A program made the position numbers and the translations under genes. Below are positions 22,143-32,539 of a DNA stretch of 64,000 nucleotides, piece after piece (the first letter of the stretch is position 1; the number at the start of each line of letters is the position of its first letter). The notes under the pieces are model-generated. The model was not told the origin of the DNA. It saw only the letters and a program-made list of their open reading frames with translations, and ran no database searches. The DNA is from Stomoxys calcitrans. Taxonomy: Eukaryota; Arthropoda; Insecta; Diptera; Muscidae. The DNA lies in the NCBI RefSeq assembly GCF_963082655.1, contig NC_081552.1, forward strand, positions 99,521,823 to 99,585,822, written 5' to 3'.

Positions 22143-23573
22143 CACAGTGGGCCAAATGGCAAAAAAATTGGAAATAAGTCTACAACTTTTTATCTGTTGA
22201 TTTTAGCCATACAAAATGTTCTAGACATTTGTAGAGGAGGACATAGGCTTTCAGAAAAGTGCTGTTGTTGGTCCATATCTTTAATACAGGGTGAGCTACA
22301 GGGTGTCAAAGTTGACCACTTTTGACTTCTCCAAGCTTCTGGGGGCCATAACTTTTGATCTACTCAACCGATTTACATGATTTAGGACTCTAGAGAAAGA
22401 GCTTGACAAGATCTAAAAAACTTATGCATAAAGTACCATGCCATCGTGTACTGTTAAGGAGTTATGAATTGTTTAATTTTAAAATATGAAAATTTGGCCT
22501 TGGTTTTTTTCAGTGTTTTTTTAATAACTCCGTCAATTTTAAAGCTATAAACTTCATACTTCACACAAATTATGCCAGCATATGTGTGCATAAAATACAA
22601 AAGGAATCACGTGAATATCTTTGGCGGTTTAAAAATGGCATCGTTTTCAATATGAAAAATATTTTTTTTGTCAAAAAATTGCAAAATTTTTCAAAAAAGA
22701 TACTCCCATTTCCTTTAAGTTTTCGCAAACTTTGGCCGTCAAAGCATTATCATTTCTTTCCATTTTCACAAAGTCGAGGTATTAAGAAAAGTTTTAAGTG
22801 CTAATTTGGCTAATTTCGATATCAAACAACACCGTTATCTTAAGACCAAAATGGCCAATTTTTTTACTAAACTTCAAAAGTTTCTCACTGGAAAAAAAGT
22901 TCCACGGGGATTTTTTCGCTTTTTTTGAACTTAAATGAAAGCTTAAAATGTTCCCAACATTTTAAGGTATGTCTCGCCATATCCTAGCCATAAATGAGAT
23001 CGTAGCGATCAAAATACTGAAAAAAGTCAATTTTCAAGTAGTGCTATATTCATTGCTAAAAAACAAGTATTACGTCACATTTTATTGCAAAGATGTTAAA
23101 TAAACTTTTATTTGGTAACACTTCTTCTACAAAACACAAAAAGAATCATGGAAATATCTCTATTCTATTCCATTTTATGGAACCGGCAATAAAAAAGTCA
23201 ATTTTTCAAAAAAGTCGAATTTCCCAAATTTTGTTTTTGTTGTCCTAATTGCACATGACACACTATAGCCATATTTACGCAACATACCTTATCGTAAAGG
23301 AAATTTTCATACCTTTCCAACGATGTATAAAACATTTCTCAACTCGGATTCTATCTACTCTAAAATTCATTTACACTTCATTAAACTCTATATAAAAATG
23401 TCTATTTGTGAAATGGAACCTTATATGGGGCCTACACTAAAACATTGATAGATTTGCCCAGGGTTTACAATACAAATGTGTTAGAATAAAAAAAGGTCTC
23501 CTGCCAAAGTTTAAAAAAATTGGAATAAAAATATGTGTTTTAGAGCGAAAACACTTCGCATCGGCGTGCGTTT
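22143..23573 (+). repeat. Transib left terminal inverted repeat (1,431 bp)
   Basis: Starts CACAGTGGGCCAAATGGCAA and ends GGCGTGCGTTT. It is rich in A/T runs. Short frames inside it (for example 22586-22804) occur identically and symmetrically in the other arm (26830-27048, minus strand) and are not thought to be genes. The first 25 bases contain a CAAAAAAA run, loosely like the nonamer of recombination signals, with a 9-10 nt spacer from the heptamer. Confidence 0.95.
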
Positions 23574-23969
23574 GTATAGTACCTACATCTATTTTTAATG
23601 TAAGCTGATGATTTTTGAATAAAAAGTAACCTAGAAATATACCTGCATATATATATATATTTGTGTTAAGATTTGATGCAGACAAATGTTACCTGTTTCG
23701 CTATGTCGAATTCCCAGGAAATCCACCGTATCAATGAATGTGAAAAAACCTACCCATAAAAAATTCATTGTCATTTTTTTTAACCAAATTCGAGTCCAGG
23801 TAAATAATTATAGAAGAGTAAGTAAAAAGAGGCACTTTGGACCCCTTTTTACGATTGCGTCTGATACCTGAAATGGGTCATTAATTGTGAATATATTGCA
23901 TAAATATTTGAACAAAATCCAAATTTTCTTCATTATATTTTGTAGAGGCGTAAAGGACATTTATAAGTT
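23574..23969 (+). promoter_or_regulatory. Transib transposase upstream region
   Basis: 396 bp between the left repeat and the start codon. It should hold the promoter and 5' UTR. A possible 5' UTR intron (donor near CAGGTAAAT at 23798, acceptor TTATATTTTGTAG ending at 23945) is plausible: an in-frame TAA at 23964-23966 closes the frame upstream of ATG 23970. No clear TATA/Inr pair is seen. Confidence 0.4.
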
Positions 23970-26012
23970 ATGGAAGTCATACTGAAGTATTCCACTCTTT
24001 CGAAAATTGTATGGGACATCAAAAATGATTCCAAATCATACACGGAGTCATTTAAGGAACTTGTTTACACTTTGGACCACATATATGGAATAAGGCTAAA
24101 TAAAGACGCTTTAGACAAACTTGAAAAATTCTACAAATCATTTGAGAGAAGGTTGCCAGAATGTTCATTCGCAAAAATCAAGTTTTTCAAAATGTATGAG
24201 AAGTGGCTGAAATCGGATCTACTTATTGAAATTAAACCGCTGATTCCCGGCCGGCCTAGCAAAGCATACGACGAAGTTACGGAGAAAACCAAAAAGAAAA
24301 AACAAGAGGAACTATTGGCGGCACATCCGCCAAATTTAATAAAAGATACGTTCAAAACAGCATTGTTAAAAACACAACCAAAAAATGTTGGACGAATTGT
24401 CGATGTTTTACCATTAGCATCTCCGAAAAGGGTAAAGAGAATGGTAGAAAGTATTCCAACTCCAAAATCGACTACAGAATTCACGGAGGAAGATGCACTG
24501 GCCCTGATTTTGAACCTAGGCCTCTCAAGAAACAAATACTCAACAATGAGGAAGGCTCTTCGTGAAAAAGGATGGGGTTGTTTACCCTCAAAACATAAAT
24601 TGTACAACACCAGGACGAAAATGGTGCCATCAAATATATACGTGGACGAATTAAAAGCAAGAGTGAAACTTGCTGATCTTGTTGAAAATACAGCTGTTAG
24701 AATTATTTCTAATTTTACTGAAGAACAGTTGAACACATGTAATAATTCCGAAGTGGTTTTGATCAGCAAATGGGGATGTGATGGATCATCTGGATTTTCC
24801 GAATATAAGCAACAAACAGAAATAGATACCAACTTCGCATCAATTTTCATGGCATCATTAGTACCATTGAGAATGAGATTGTACAAGGACCAATCTTCAT
24901 CATCGAAAGAAAATGCATTTCAAGATATATGGATAAATAGAACACCTGGGTCAAAATATTTATGTCGCCCAATTCGGTTTGAGTATACAAAGGAAGACCG
25001 GAACACAACACGATCTTTGGTGAACGAAATAAAGGAAGAAATTGCTGCATTACCCATGATTGTTATAAACCAATTGGGAAGAAATATAAAAGTTTCGTTT
25101 CAACTACAACTCACTATGATCGATGGAAAGGTGGCAAACGCATTAACTGGCGTTATGTCCAATTGGAGATGCAATATTTGTGGCAAGAAGAATGGGCAAT
25201 TCGAGGACAAGTCTGATGAAAATTTAGTAAACGAAAATGCGCTCAATTTCGGTATTTCGCCCCTGCACTGTAGAATTCGATTCATGGAGTATTGTTTGCA
25301 TTTATCGTATGACCTTAAATATCGGACTAGCCCTGGAAACCGCGATGTCTCTGCTAGAAACAACCAAGATCTTCACAAAATGAGGCAGGAAGAGAAGAAT
25401 CGAATCCAGTTGGAGTTTAAACAAAAGGGACTTATAATAGATAAACCTCTTTACGGATACGGAAGCACAAATGATGGCAACTCGGCAAGGCGGTTTTTTG
25501 AGGACCCCGTATCGACATCTAAAATAACCGGTCTTGATGAACACTTGCTAAGACGATTCAAAGTGATTTTGGCTGTAATCAATAGCAAAAAGATGATAAA
25601 TTCAACCAAATTTGAAGCTTATAGTAATGACACAAAAAACATTTTATCTGATTTATATTCGTGGAAAGCTTTAACACCGACAGTACATAAAGTCTTACAT
25701 CATGGCAAGGAAATTGTGGAATACAACATACTTCCGTTAGGAGAACTTACAGAAGAAGCTCAGGAATCCCGTAATAGAGATGTTAAACAGTTCCGGCTTT
25801 TCAATACCCGAAAGAGCACCAAATTTAACCAAAATTATGATTTACTTCAATATTTATTGTTATCGTCTGATCCGGTACTATACAGCATCAGAACTAAATG
25901 GCTACCAAAAATATGTGACGATATAGATAAGGACGATCCCGATGCCATTCAAATTAAAGAGCTTTTAAATTTTGATACCTTAGATTATTTGGTAGAGAAT
26001 AAAATCAAATAA
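23970..26012 (+). CDS. Transib transposase (RAG1-core related), intact, 680 aa
   Basis: A DDE recombinase that would bind the CACAGTG ends, nick and form hairpins, excise the element and join it to a 5-bp staggered target. It is one uninterrupted exon; 680 aa fits full-length fly Transibs. An N-terminal lysine-rich linker (residues 105-113, EKTKKKKQE) and a GRPSKAYDE segment precede the core. Catalytic candidates: D271 in KWGCDGSSGFSEYKQ, D385 in LTMIDGKVANALTG and E596 in TEEAQESRNRD. Zinc candidates: C401 and C404 (CNIC), H573 and H578 (VHKVLHHG). PLHCRIRF at 431-438 resembles the conserved LHC segment of RAG1. From recall, RAG1 has the same order: Asp, Asp, CxxC, His-x4-His, Glu, with the Glu about 20 residues after the second His (18 here). 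ATG 23970 is chosen because an in-frame stop precedes it. Not tested: whether it is expressed or active. Confidence 0.93.
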   Translation: MEVILKYSTLSKIVWDIKNDSKSYTESFKELVYTLDHIYGIRLNKDALDKLEKFYKSFERRLPECSFAKIKFFKMYEKWLKSDLLIEIKPLIPGRPSKAYDEVTEKTKKKKQEELLAAHPPNLIKDTFKTALLKTQPKNVGRIVDVLPLASPKRVKRMVESIPTPKSTTEFTEEDALALILNLGLSRNKYSTMRKALREKGWGCLPSKHKLYNTRTKMVPSNIYVDELKARVKLADLVENTAVRIISNFTEEQLNTCNNSEVVLISKWGCDGSSGFSEYKQQTEIDTNFASIFMASLVPLRMRLYKDQSSSSKENAFQDIWINRTPGSKYLCRPIRFEYTKEDRNTTRSLVNEIKEEIAALPMIVINQLGRNIKVSFQLQLTMIDGKVANALTGVMSNWRCNICGKKNGQFEDKSDENLVNENALNFGISPLHCRIRFMEYCLHLSYDLKYRTSPGNRDVSARNNQDLHKMRQEEKNRIQLEFKQKGLIIDKPLYGYGSTNDGNSARRFFEDPVSTSKITGLDEHLLRRFKVILAVINSKKMINSTKFEAYSNDTKNILSDLYSWKALTPTVHKVLHHGKEIVEYNILPLGELTEEAQESRNRDVKQFRLFNTRKSTKFNQNYDLLQYLLLSSDPVLYSIRTKWLPKICDDIDKDDPDAIQIKELLNFDTLDYLVENKIK

Positions 26013-26060
26013 TACAAAACTAAAATGCTTTTTTATTTTGGGAGTAGCTAATATACATAT

Positions 26061-27491
26061 AAACGCACGCCGATGCGAAGTGTTTTCGCTCTAAAACACA
26101 TATTTTTATTCCAATTTTTTTAAACTTTGGCAGGAGACCTTTTTTTATTCTAACACATTTGTATTGTAAACCCTGGGCAAATCTATCAATGTTTTAGTGT
26201 AGGCCCCATATAAGGTTCCATTTCACAAATAGACATTTTTATATAGAGTTTAATGAAGTGTAAATGAATTTTAGAGTAGATAGAATCCGAGTTGAGAAAT
26301 GTTTTATACATCGTTGGAAAGGTATGAAAATTTCCTTTACGATAAGGTATGTTGCGTAAATATGGCTATAGTGTGTCATGTGCAATTAGGACAACAAAAA
26401 CAAAATTTGGGAAATTCGACTTTTTTGAAAAATTGACTTTTTTATTGCCGGTTCCATAAAATGGAATAGAATAGAGATATTTCCATGATTCTTTTTGTGT
26501 TTTGTAGAAGAAGTGTTACCAAATAAAAGTTTATTTAACATCTTTGCAATAAAATGTGACGTAATACTTGTTTTTTAGCAATGAATATAGCACTACTTGA
26601 AAATTGACTTTTTTCAGTATTTTGATCGCTACGATCTCATTTATGGCTAGGATATGGCGAGACATACCTTAAAATGTTGGGAACATTTTAAGCTTTCATT
26701 TAAGTTCAAAAAAAGCGAAAAAATCCCCGTGGAACTTTTTTTCCAGTGAGAAACTTTTGAAGTTTAGTAAAAAAATTGGCCATTTTGGTCTTAAGATAAC
26801 GGTGTTGTTTGATATCGAAATTAGCCAAATTAGCACTTAAAACTTTTCTTAATACCTCGACTTTGTGAAAATGGAAAGAAATGATAATGCTTTGACGGCC
26901 AAAGTTTGCGAAAACTTAAAGGAAATGGGAGTATCTTTTTTGAAAAATTTTGCAATTTTTTGACAAAAAAAATATTTTTCATATTGAAAACGATGCCATT
27001 TTTAAACCGCCAAAGATATTCACGTGATTCCTTTTGTATTTTATGCACACATATGCTGGCATAATTTGTGTGAAGTATGAAGTTTATAGCTTTAAAATTG
27101 ACGGAGTTATTAAAAAAACACTGAAAAAAACCAAGGCCAAATTTTCATATTTTAAAATTAAACAATTCATAACTCCTTAACAGTACACGATGGCATGGTA
27201 CTTTATGCATAAGTTTTTTAGATCTTGTCAAGCTCTTTCTCTAGAGTCCTAAATCATGTAAATCGGTTGAGTAGATCAAAAGTTATGGCCCCCAGAAGCT
27301 TGGAGAAGTCAAAAGTGGTCAACTTTGACACCCTGTAGCTCACCCTGTATTAAAGATATGGACCAACAACAGCACTTTTCTGAAAGCCTATGTCCTCCTC
27401 TACAAATGTCTAGAACATTTTGTATGGCTAAAATCAACAGATAAAAAGTTGTAGACTTATTTCCAATTTTTTTGCCATTTGGCCCACTGTG
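26061..27491 (-). repeat. Transib right terminal inverted repeat (1,431 bp)
   Basis: The exact-length inverse of the left arm, starting 48 bp after the transposase stop codon. The two arms could fold into a very long hairpin if a read-through transcript were made. Because the stop codon is so close, the transposase 3' UTR and polyadenylation signal must lie at the edge of, or inside, this repeat. Confidence 0.95.
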
Positions 27492-27496
27492 CGCTG
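27492..27496. repeat. Transib target-site duplication, right (CGCTG)
   Basis: Directly follows the right terminal CACTGTG and is identical to 22138-22142. Confidence 0.93.
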
Positions 27497-27999
27497 TATA
27501 TAAGTAAAACAGGATTGCCAACGCTGCTTAATTTATTTTCAATTTCTACGCATCGCCGTTGTTTTAGGACAACCGACTTTGACTACTTTTCGAGGACAAC
27601 AGCTAACTGCATATTACTGTCCAGAATTTTAATATTGTGATGAAATTTTGCCTCATAACAAATATAAAAAAGAAATAAGAAAACATATTGAATATTGGAA
27701 GTAAATGTGATTTTGAATGATTTATTTTGTGAAGTTGATTTAAATATATATTGTGAATAAATTCACAAATATGTGAATATGTGCATTCATGTCAGTCTTC
27801 TTGCCTATATGTCTGACCACCTTAAAATTAAAAACACATTTTGACCTGAAAATAAAACCTCGTGAATATGTTGTTCTAGTTTTGAATGTTTTGAGCACTC
27901 CCCAAAGGATCCCCAAAGTCTTTAGATGAGTCATAAATAAATAACATGACATGTTGGAGATCAAAACAGGATATCAAATGCAAAAAACACTAACCAAAA
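27497..27999. other. Spacer right of Transib
   Basis: The first 100 bp carry faint family D motifs (GACTACTTTTCGAGGACAAC). The rest is AT-rich with no recognisable feature. Confidence 0.4.
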
Positions 28000-28660
28000 A
28001 GAAAAAAGGCACTTAAAAAGCAGGGCCGAACTTTGGATGTCCGCCACGTCGGATACATTTTGTCGCTATTTGGTGAAAGATGCATAACATGTGAACCTAT
28101 GGCTGTATCAAAATATGGTCCCATTTGGATTCGACACCGACGTCGAGCAATCTAATACAATTCACCGTTCAAAATGGTAAAACAGAATATTGGTCTATGT
28201 GGTAGTTATATCTAAATATAGTCTGATCTCTACCATTTTCAGGACGATATGTGAAGGTGTACTACAGCCCAATGTACCCAACTTCAGAATAATCGGCAAC
28301 AAAATACAGCTTTTATGGGCCCAAAAACTTAAATCGGGTGATCGGTCTCTATGGCCGCTATATCCAAATATAGACCGATCTAAACTATATAGAGCCCTCA
28401 TGTCGAAAAGCCTGGCATAGCACACTGTAGCGAATTCCAGCGAAATGGGTTAAAAAATACGACTTTTAGGACCCAATACCCCAAATTGGGATATTGGTCT
28501 ATATAGCAGCATTGTCGAAATATAGACTGATCTGAGCCATATAGAAAACGGATGTCGAAGAGACTAACAAAGCTCACTGTGCAAACTTCCAGCGAAATAG
28601 GGCAATAAACTCTGCTTTTATCCGAGAGATCAGTATAAATGGCAGCTATATTCAAAATAA
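28000..28660 (-). mobile_element. Family B element, diverged, 5' part cut by a SINE
   Basis: AGCAGGGCCGAACTTTGGAT at 28030 is a worn hairpin end. Units with GATCGGTCTCTATGGCCGC and TATAGACTGATCTGAGCC follow. It stops at 28660 where a SINE begins; related scraps continue at 29149-29247. Confidence 0.65.
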
Positions 28661-28983
28661 TGGAGGCCACCGTAGCTCAGGTTAGCATGTCCGCCTTTGA
28701 CGCTGAACGCATGGGTTCAAATCCCGGCGTCGACATCCCAAAAAATTTTCAGCGGTGGTTTTCACCTCCTAATGCTGGCAACATTTGTGAGGTTCTTTGC
28801 CATGAAAAAACTTCTCCCGAAAGAGGTGTCGCACTGAGGCACGACGTTCGGACTCGGCTATAAAAAGGAGGTGCCTTATCATTGAGATTAAACTTGAATC
28901 GGACTGCACTCATTGATATGTGATAAGTTTGTCCCTGTTCCTTAATGGAATGTTCATGGGCAAATTTGCAATTTGCATTTGCA
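28661..28983 (+). mobile_element. tRNA-derived SINE, full length
   Basis: The tRNA-like head has TAGCTCAGGTTAGCATG (A box) and GGTTCAAATCCC (B box), the internal pol III promoter. A tRNA-unrelated body (CAGCGGTGGTTTTCACCTCC, GACTCGGCTATAAAAAGGAG) and a tail with GGGCAAATTTGCAATTTGCA follow. Only 38 bp separate its tail from an inverted truncated copy at 29022-29148. No clear target duplication is seen. It needs LINE machinery in trans. Confidence 0.9.
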
Positions 28984-29021
28984 TCTTAGCCATACTCGAT
29001 AGGAATATAGAAAGGCCAACT

Positions 29022-29148
29022 CAATTGCAATTTTGCCCATGAACATTCCATTAAGGAACAGGGGCAAACTTCTCACATATCAATTGGTGCTGTCCGATTC
29101 AAGTTTAAGCTCAATGATAAAGAGCCTCCTTTTTATAGCCGAATGCGA
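29022..29148 (-). mobile_element. SINE tail fragment, inverted
   Basis: Minus-strand 3' part only, from GGCTATAAAAAGGAGG to the tail TTAATGGAATGTTCATGGGC and AAAATTGC. With 28661-28983 it forms a tail-to-tail inverted pair. Confidence 0.88.
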
Positions 29149-29247
29149 CCCGATACAGACAGCTATAACTTAAATATACCGATGTTTACATATTTGGCAT
29201 GGATCGTTTCAACTAATTTTTTCAATTTTTATAGCCTGCATAAATAA

Positions 29248-30606
29248 AACAAGTAAAAAGGCATTAAGTTCGGCCGGGCTGAACTTTGGATACCAGCCAC
29301 CTCAGGTATATATGTAAACCACCTTTCGTCATAATCCGATAAAAGATGCATATTTTGTGCAACCATAGCAGCTATGTACGATTTGGACCAAACCCGGCAC
29401 GGACATTGATTGGTGTAATAAATAAAAGTCAATGTTCAATTTTGAATAACAAAATATTGATTTTGTTGGCAGCTATAACCAGATATATGCCGATCTGAAC
29501 CATATAACCCCTGGATGTCGAAAAGCCAAACATAAATCACTTCGTCAAATTAGAGCGAAATCAGATAGTAAATGGGGCCCAAGACCTTAGATCGAGAGAT
29601 CGGTCATATGGCAGCTATATCCTAATCTGAACCGATCTGGGCAAAATTGAAATTGAAAAGATATTGAGGGACCCAACACAACTCACTGTCCCAAATTTCA
29701 ACGAAATCGGACAATAAATGCGCCTTTTATGTGCCCAAAACCTAAAATAGAGAGATCGGTTTTTATGGCAGCTCTATTTAAATCTAGAGCGGTCTAAGCC
29801 AAATTGGAAACAGATTTTGAAGTGCTTAACACAATTCATTGTCCCAAATTTCAGCGAAATTAGATTATAAATTCGCCTTTCATGTGCACAAGACCTCAAA
29901 TCAAGAGATCGGTCTATATAGCAGCTATATACAAATCTGGACTGGTATTGGCCAAATTGAAGAAAGATATTGAGTGACCTAACACAACTCACTGCCCTAA
30001 ATTTCAGCGAAATCGAACAATAAATGCCACTTTTTGGATTATAAGACCTTAAATCGAGAGATTAGTCTATAAAGCAGCTATATCCAAATCTGAACCAATC
30101 TGGTCCAAATTTAAAAAATATGTCGAAGAGCTTAATACAACTTGCTGTCCCAAATTTCAGCGAAATCGGACAATAAACGAGCCTTTTATGGGCCCAAGAC
30201 CTTAAGTCGAGAAATCGGTCTATATGGCAGCTATATCGAAATCTAAACCGATCTTGTCCAAATTAAACAAGGATGTCTAGTGACCGAAAACAACTCTGTC
30301 TCAAATTTCTGCAAAATCGGGTAATAAATGCGGCTTTTATGGGCCTAAGACCTTAAATCGGCAGATCGTTTTATATGGGGTCTACACCAAGATATAGTCC
30401 GATATAGCCCACTTCACTTGCCTATGGATAAAAACAGAAAATGTGCAAAGTTACAGCTAAATATCTTTATTTTTAAAGACTGTAGCCTGATTTCAACAGA
30501 CAGATGGACGGACATGGCTGGGTCGTCTTATACTTTTACGACGATCAAGAATATATATGTATATTTTATAGGGTCGGATATTGATATTTGGTGATGGGTA
30601 TAAAAA
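29248..30606 (-). mobile_element. Family B element, complete
   Basis: AACAAGTAAAAAGGCATTAAG, hairpin TTCGGCCGGGCTGAAC and GGATACCAGCCACC form the 3' end. Units start with ATCGGTC-like words at 29599, 29755, 29908, 30061, 30214 and 30365 (spacings 156, 153, 153, 153, 151). A CAGACAGATGGACGGACATG microsatellite area and GGTGATGGGTATAAAAAG close the 5' end. A further partial 5' piece follows to about 30720. Confidence 0.85.
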
Positions 30607-30729
30607 GATTGTCTGCGAAGTTTCAGCTCAATATCGTTAAGCTGTGCCGTGATTTCAACAGACAGAAGAATAGAGAAACATGGCTATATCGTCATAAAGT
30701 TTAACGCGGAATAATAATATTACACTTTG

Positions 30730-32102
30730 TAGTGAAAGAAATAGATATGTGATGCGAATGAAATTACATAATTGAGCATACAAACGAATAAAGTATAGAT
30801 GAGCCAAATTTTGGATATATCATGTTTGTTATCCTATACAATACGAGCAACTATATTACATATAAGGAAATATTTAAACAATTTTGGATTGTACTTGAAA
30901 TGCGCATCGAATGATCCACTACATTTTATTTCAAACTTCAGAGATACCAATAATATATACTTGTGTAGACTCGCGGCCTTACATCTGAAGATCAGTCTAT
31001 TTTGCAGCTGCATATATCCATATATGACCCCATCCAATGTGTAGTCTCATACAAGACTATGTACAAATTTCAGAGTAGTAAGATAAGAGATGTGCCCTTT
31101 ATGAACTCAAGACCTTAAATGGTAGAAGTGTTTATATTATCCGAACATCTCAATTGTATTTTCGGTAATGTCCAATAAAACTCACTGAATCCTTCTAAGA
31201 TATCTTGACAATAAAAAAATCGATTAAGAAAAACATGATACATTTGCATAACACTTTATTAAATTATCACACTTTATTTAATTTTGACACTTAATTAAAA
31301 TTAACATTATAATATCAAAATACATATTTTTAAGGCGTTACGCTGCATGAATAATGTGGTATTTCATAATTAAACAAAATATTGTGCTGAGGCTTTGCCT
31401 TTTCTGACCACCTTTTGTTACGATCGATGCAGATCGCCCTTATGCAATACACTTTCCTTCATTGCATAGCAAATTTGATGTGGCATTTAGAGAGATGTTC
31501 ACCTTTTAAAACTCTCACTTAATATAAGCTGCAATGCTATTTTAATTTTCCTTGGGCTAGCGCACGAGTTTTCTTATGTTTATTACATTACAAATTGCCA
31601 TTGATTTGTTTTTTTCATTGTCTAGTTACTCACTCCACCACAGTTGAGTACTTGGTACTTTGATTAATTTGCTTTAAACTTAATGGGTCGTTCATACTTA
31701 ATAATTATGTATGTTGTTTTTATTCGATCTTCACATGTTATAAATAATCGGTATGAAATATAGTATAAAATTGTTTTATATATATTTCTTCCAATGCAAA
31801 TAATCTGAAAACAAGATTGGCGAATGACAGAATTTCGTAGAAATTTTTTTGTTGAATCATTTCGTGCTTTGTAACCGGCCATGAGTAATAGTAGCTTTGT
31901 TCTATTTAGCCATTAAGCGGATTTTCCCCGCTTAGTTTGTATGGCGAAAAATGCTATCCCCGATTAGCTAAGTGGCCAATCTTATCGCCGCTTATCAAAA
32001 CTTATGGTGTCATCATTCAATCTGAATGACAAAACTAAAAGAGGCAGAACGCAACATATTTATTCAATGATTAAACATTCTGGAATTCAAAAATTGCTTA
32101 AA
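30730..32102. other. AT-rich spacer without recognised features
   Basis: No convincing reading frame or repeat end. A faint family B echo (GAAGATCAGTCTATTTTGCA) lies near 30990. Confidence 0.4.
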
Positions 32103-32220
32103 CCCCGTTTACATTCGCCACTAAATCCGGATTTAATGGCTCGATCACCTGTTTTCCCTTTAGAAAATCAGCTGACGTGAGCCTTAAATCCTGATTTAGC
32201 GGCCAATGTAAACGGGGCTT
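32103..32220. mobile_element. Palindromic MITE, copy 1
   Basis: CCCGTTTACATTCGCCACTA is inverted as CGGCCAATGTAAACGGGG. The CACTAAATCCGGATTTAA and CTTAAATCCTGATTTAGCG arms flank a centre with AAAATCAGCTGACGTGAG. A TTA on each side fits a PIF/Harbinger-like 3-bp target. Two more copies lie at 35046-35145 and 35357-35475. Confidence 0.8.
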
Positions 32221-32287
32221 TAGAACTTTAATGAAATCGCAATTATAAACCCCGAGAAACATTTATATAAAATTAAAATGACTTAGT

Positions 32288-32382
32288 CACATTTGTATGT
32301 GGAGGTTGGTGGCGATTCTCGTCAAGCTCCTTTAGGTAAGCAAGCTCGTTCCGTTCCCAAGGACCGATCGCCGCCAGAACAT
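32288..32382 (-). mobile_element. LINE 3'-end fragment
   Basis: Inverse of the sequence at 36983-37100: GGAGGTTGGTGGCGATTCTC, then CAAGCTCGTTCCGTTCCCAA and GACCGATCGCCGCC. On the minus strand it ends with the CCACATG.AAATGTGG-like stem region of that LINE tail. Confidence 0.7.
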
Positions 32383-32539
32383 GATGGCCATTGGTTATTT
32401 AAAGGCACCAATAACTCGTCTTGTCATATCTAGCATCATTGCAGGCAAATGCAACTCTGCACACAAATCCCCAAAAAAAAAAAAAAAAAAAAAAACCGGT
32501 AAAGTTATATTTTTTTTGCCACATGTAGATATTGTTTTT

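Larger units (their letters stand above)
22143..27491 (+). mobile_element. Transib DNA transposon, structurally complete (5,349 bp)
   Basis: A cut-and-paste transposon of the superfamily from which the RAG1 recombinase core derives. Its termini are CACAGTGGGCC and the inverse GGCCCACTGTG. The 5-bp duplication CGCTG flanks it exactly. The inverted repeats are 1,431 bp each (22143-23573 and 26061-27491), far longer than the tens of bases I recall for Transibs. They enclose 2,487 bp with one full transposase gene. The two repeats look identical in every stretch I compared (outer 200 bp, 22800-23060, 23420-23520), so the copy is young or its arms have been homogenised. All visible parts needed for transposition are intact. 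Confidence 0.95.

Noticed and set aside
22143..22180. A complete recombination-signal (heptamer, 12/23 spacer, nonamer)
   Set aside because: Only the heptamer is exact. The A-run sits at a 9-10 nt spacing and matches the nonamer poorly, so I do not call a full signal.
22586..22804. 72-codon frame repeated identically at 26830-27048
   Set aside because: The identity is due to the Transib inverted arms, not to a duplicated gene; composition is AT-rich and no domain is visible.
24131..24886. 251-codon frame on the minus strand
   Set aside because: It lies entirely inside the transposase gene on the other strand and has no recognisable domain; it is a shadow frame.
28661..28740. Possible tRNA gene (A and B boxes present)
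   Set aside because: The head does not fold into a clean acceptor stem, and the same sequence with the same non-tRNA body recurs six more times; it is a SINE. The same applies at 38782 and 60926.
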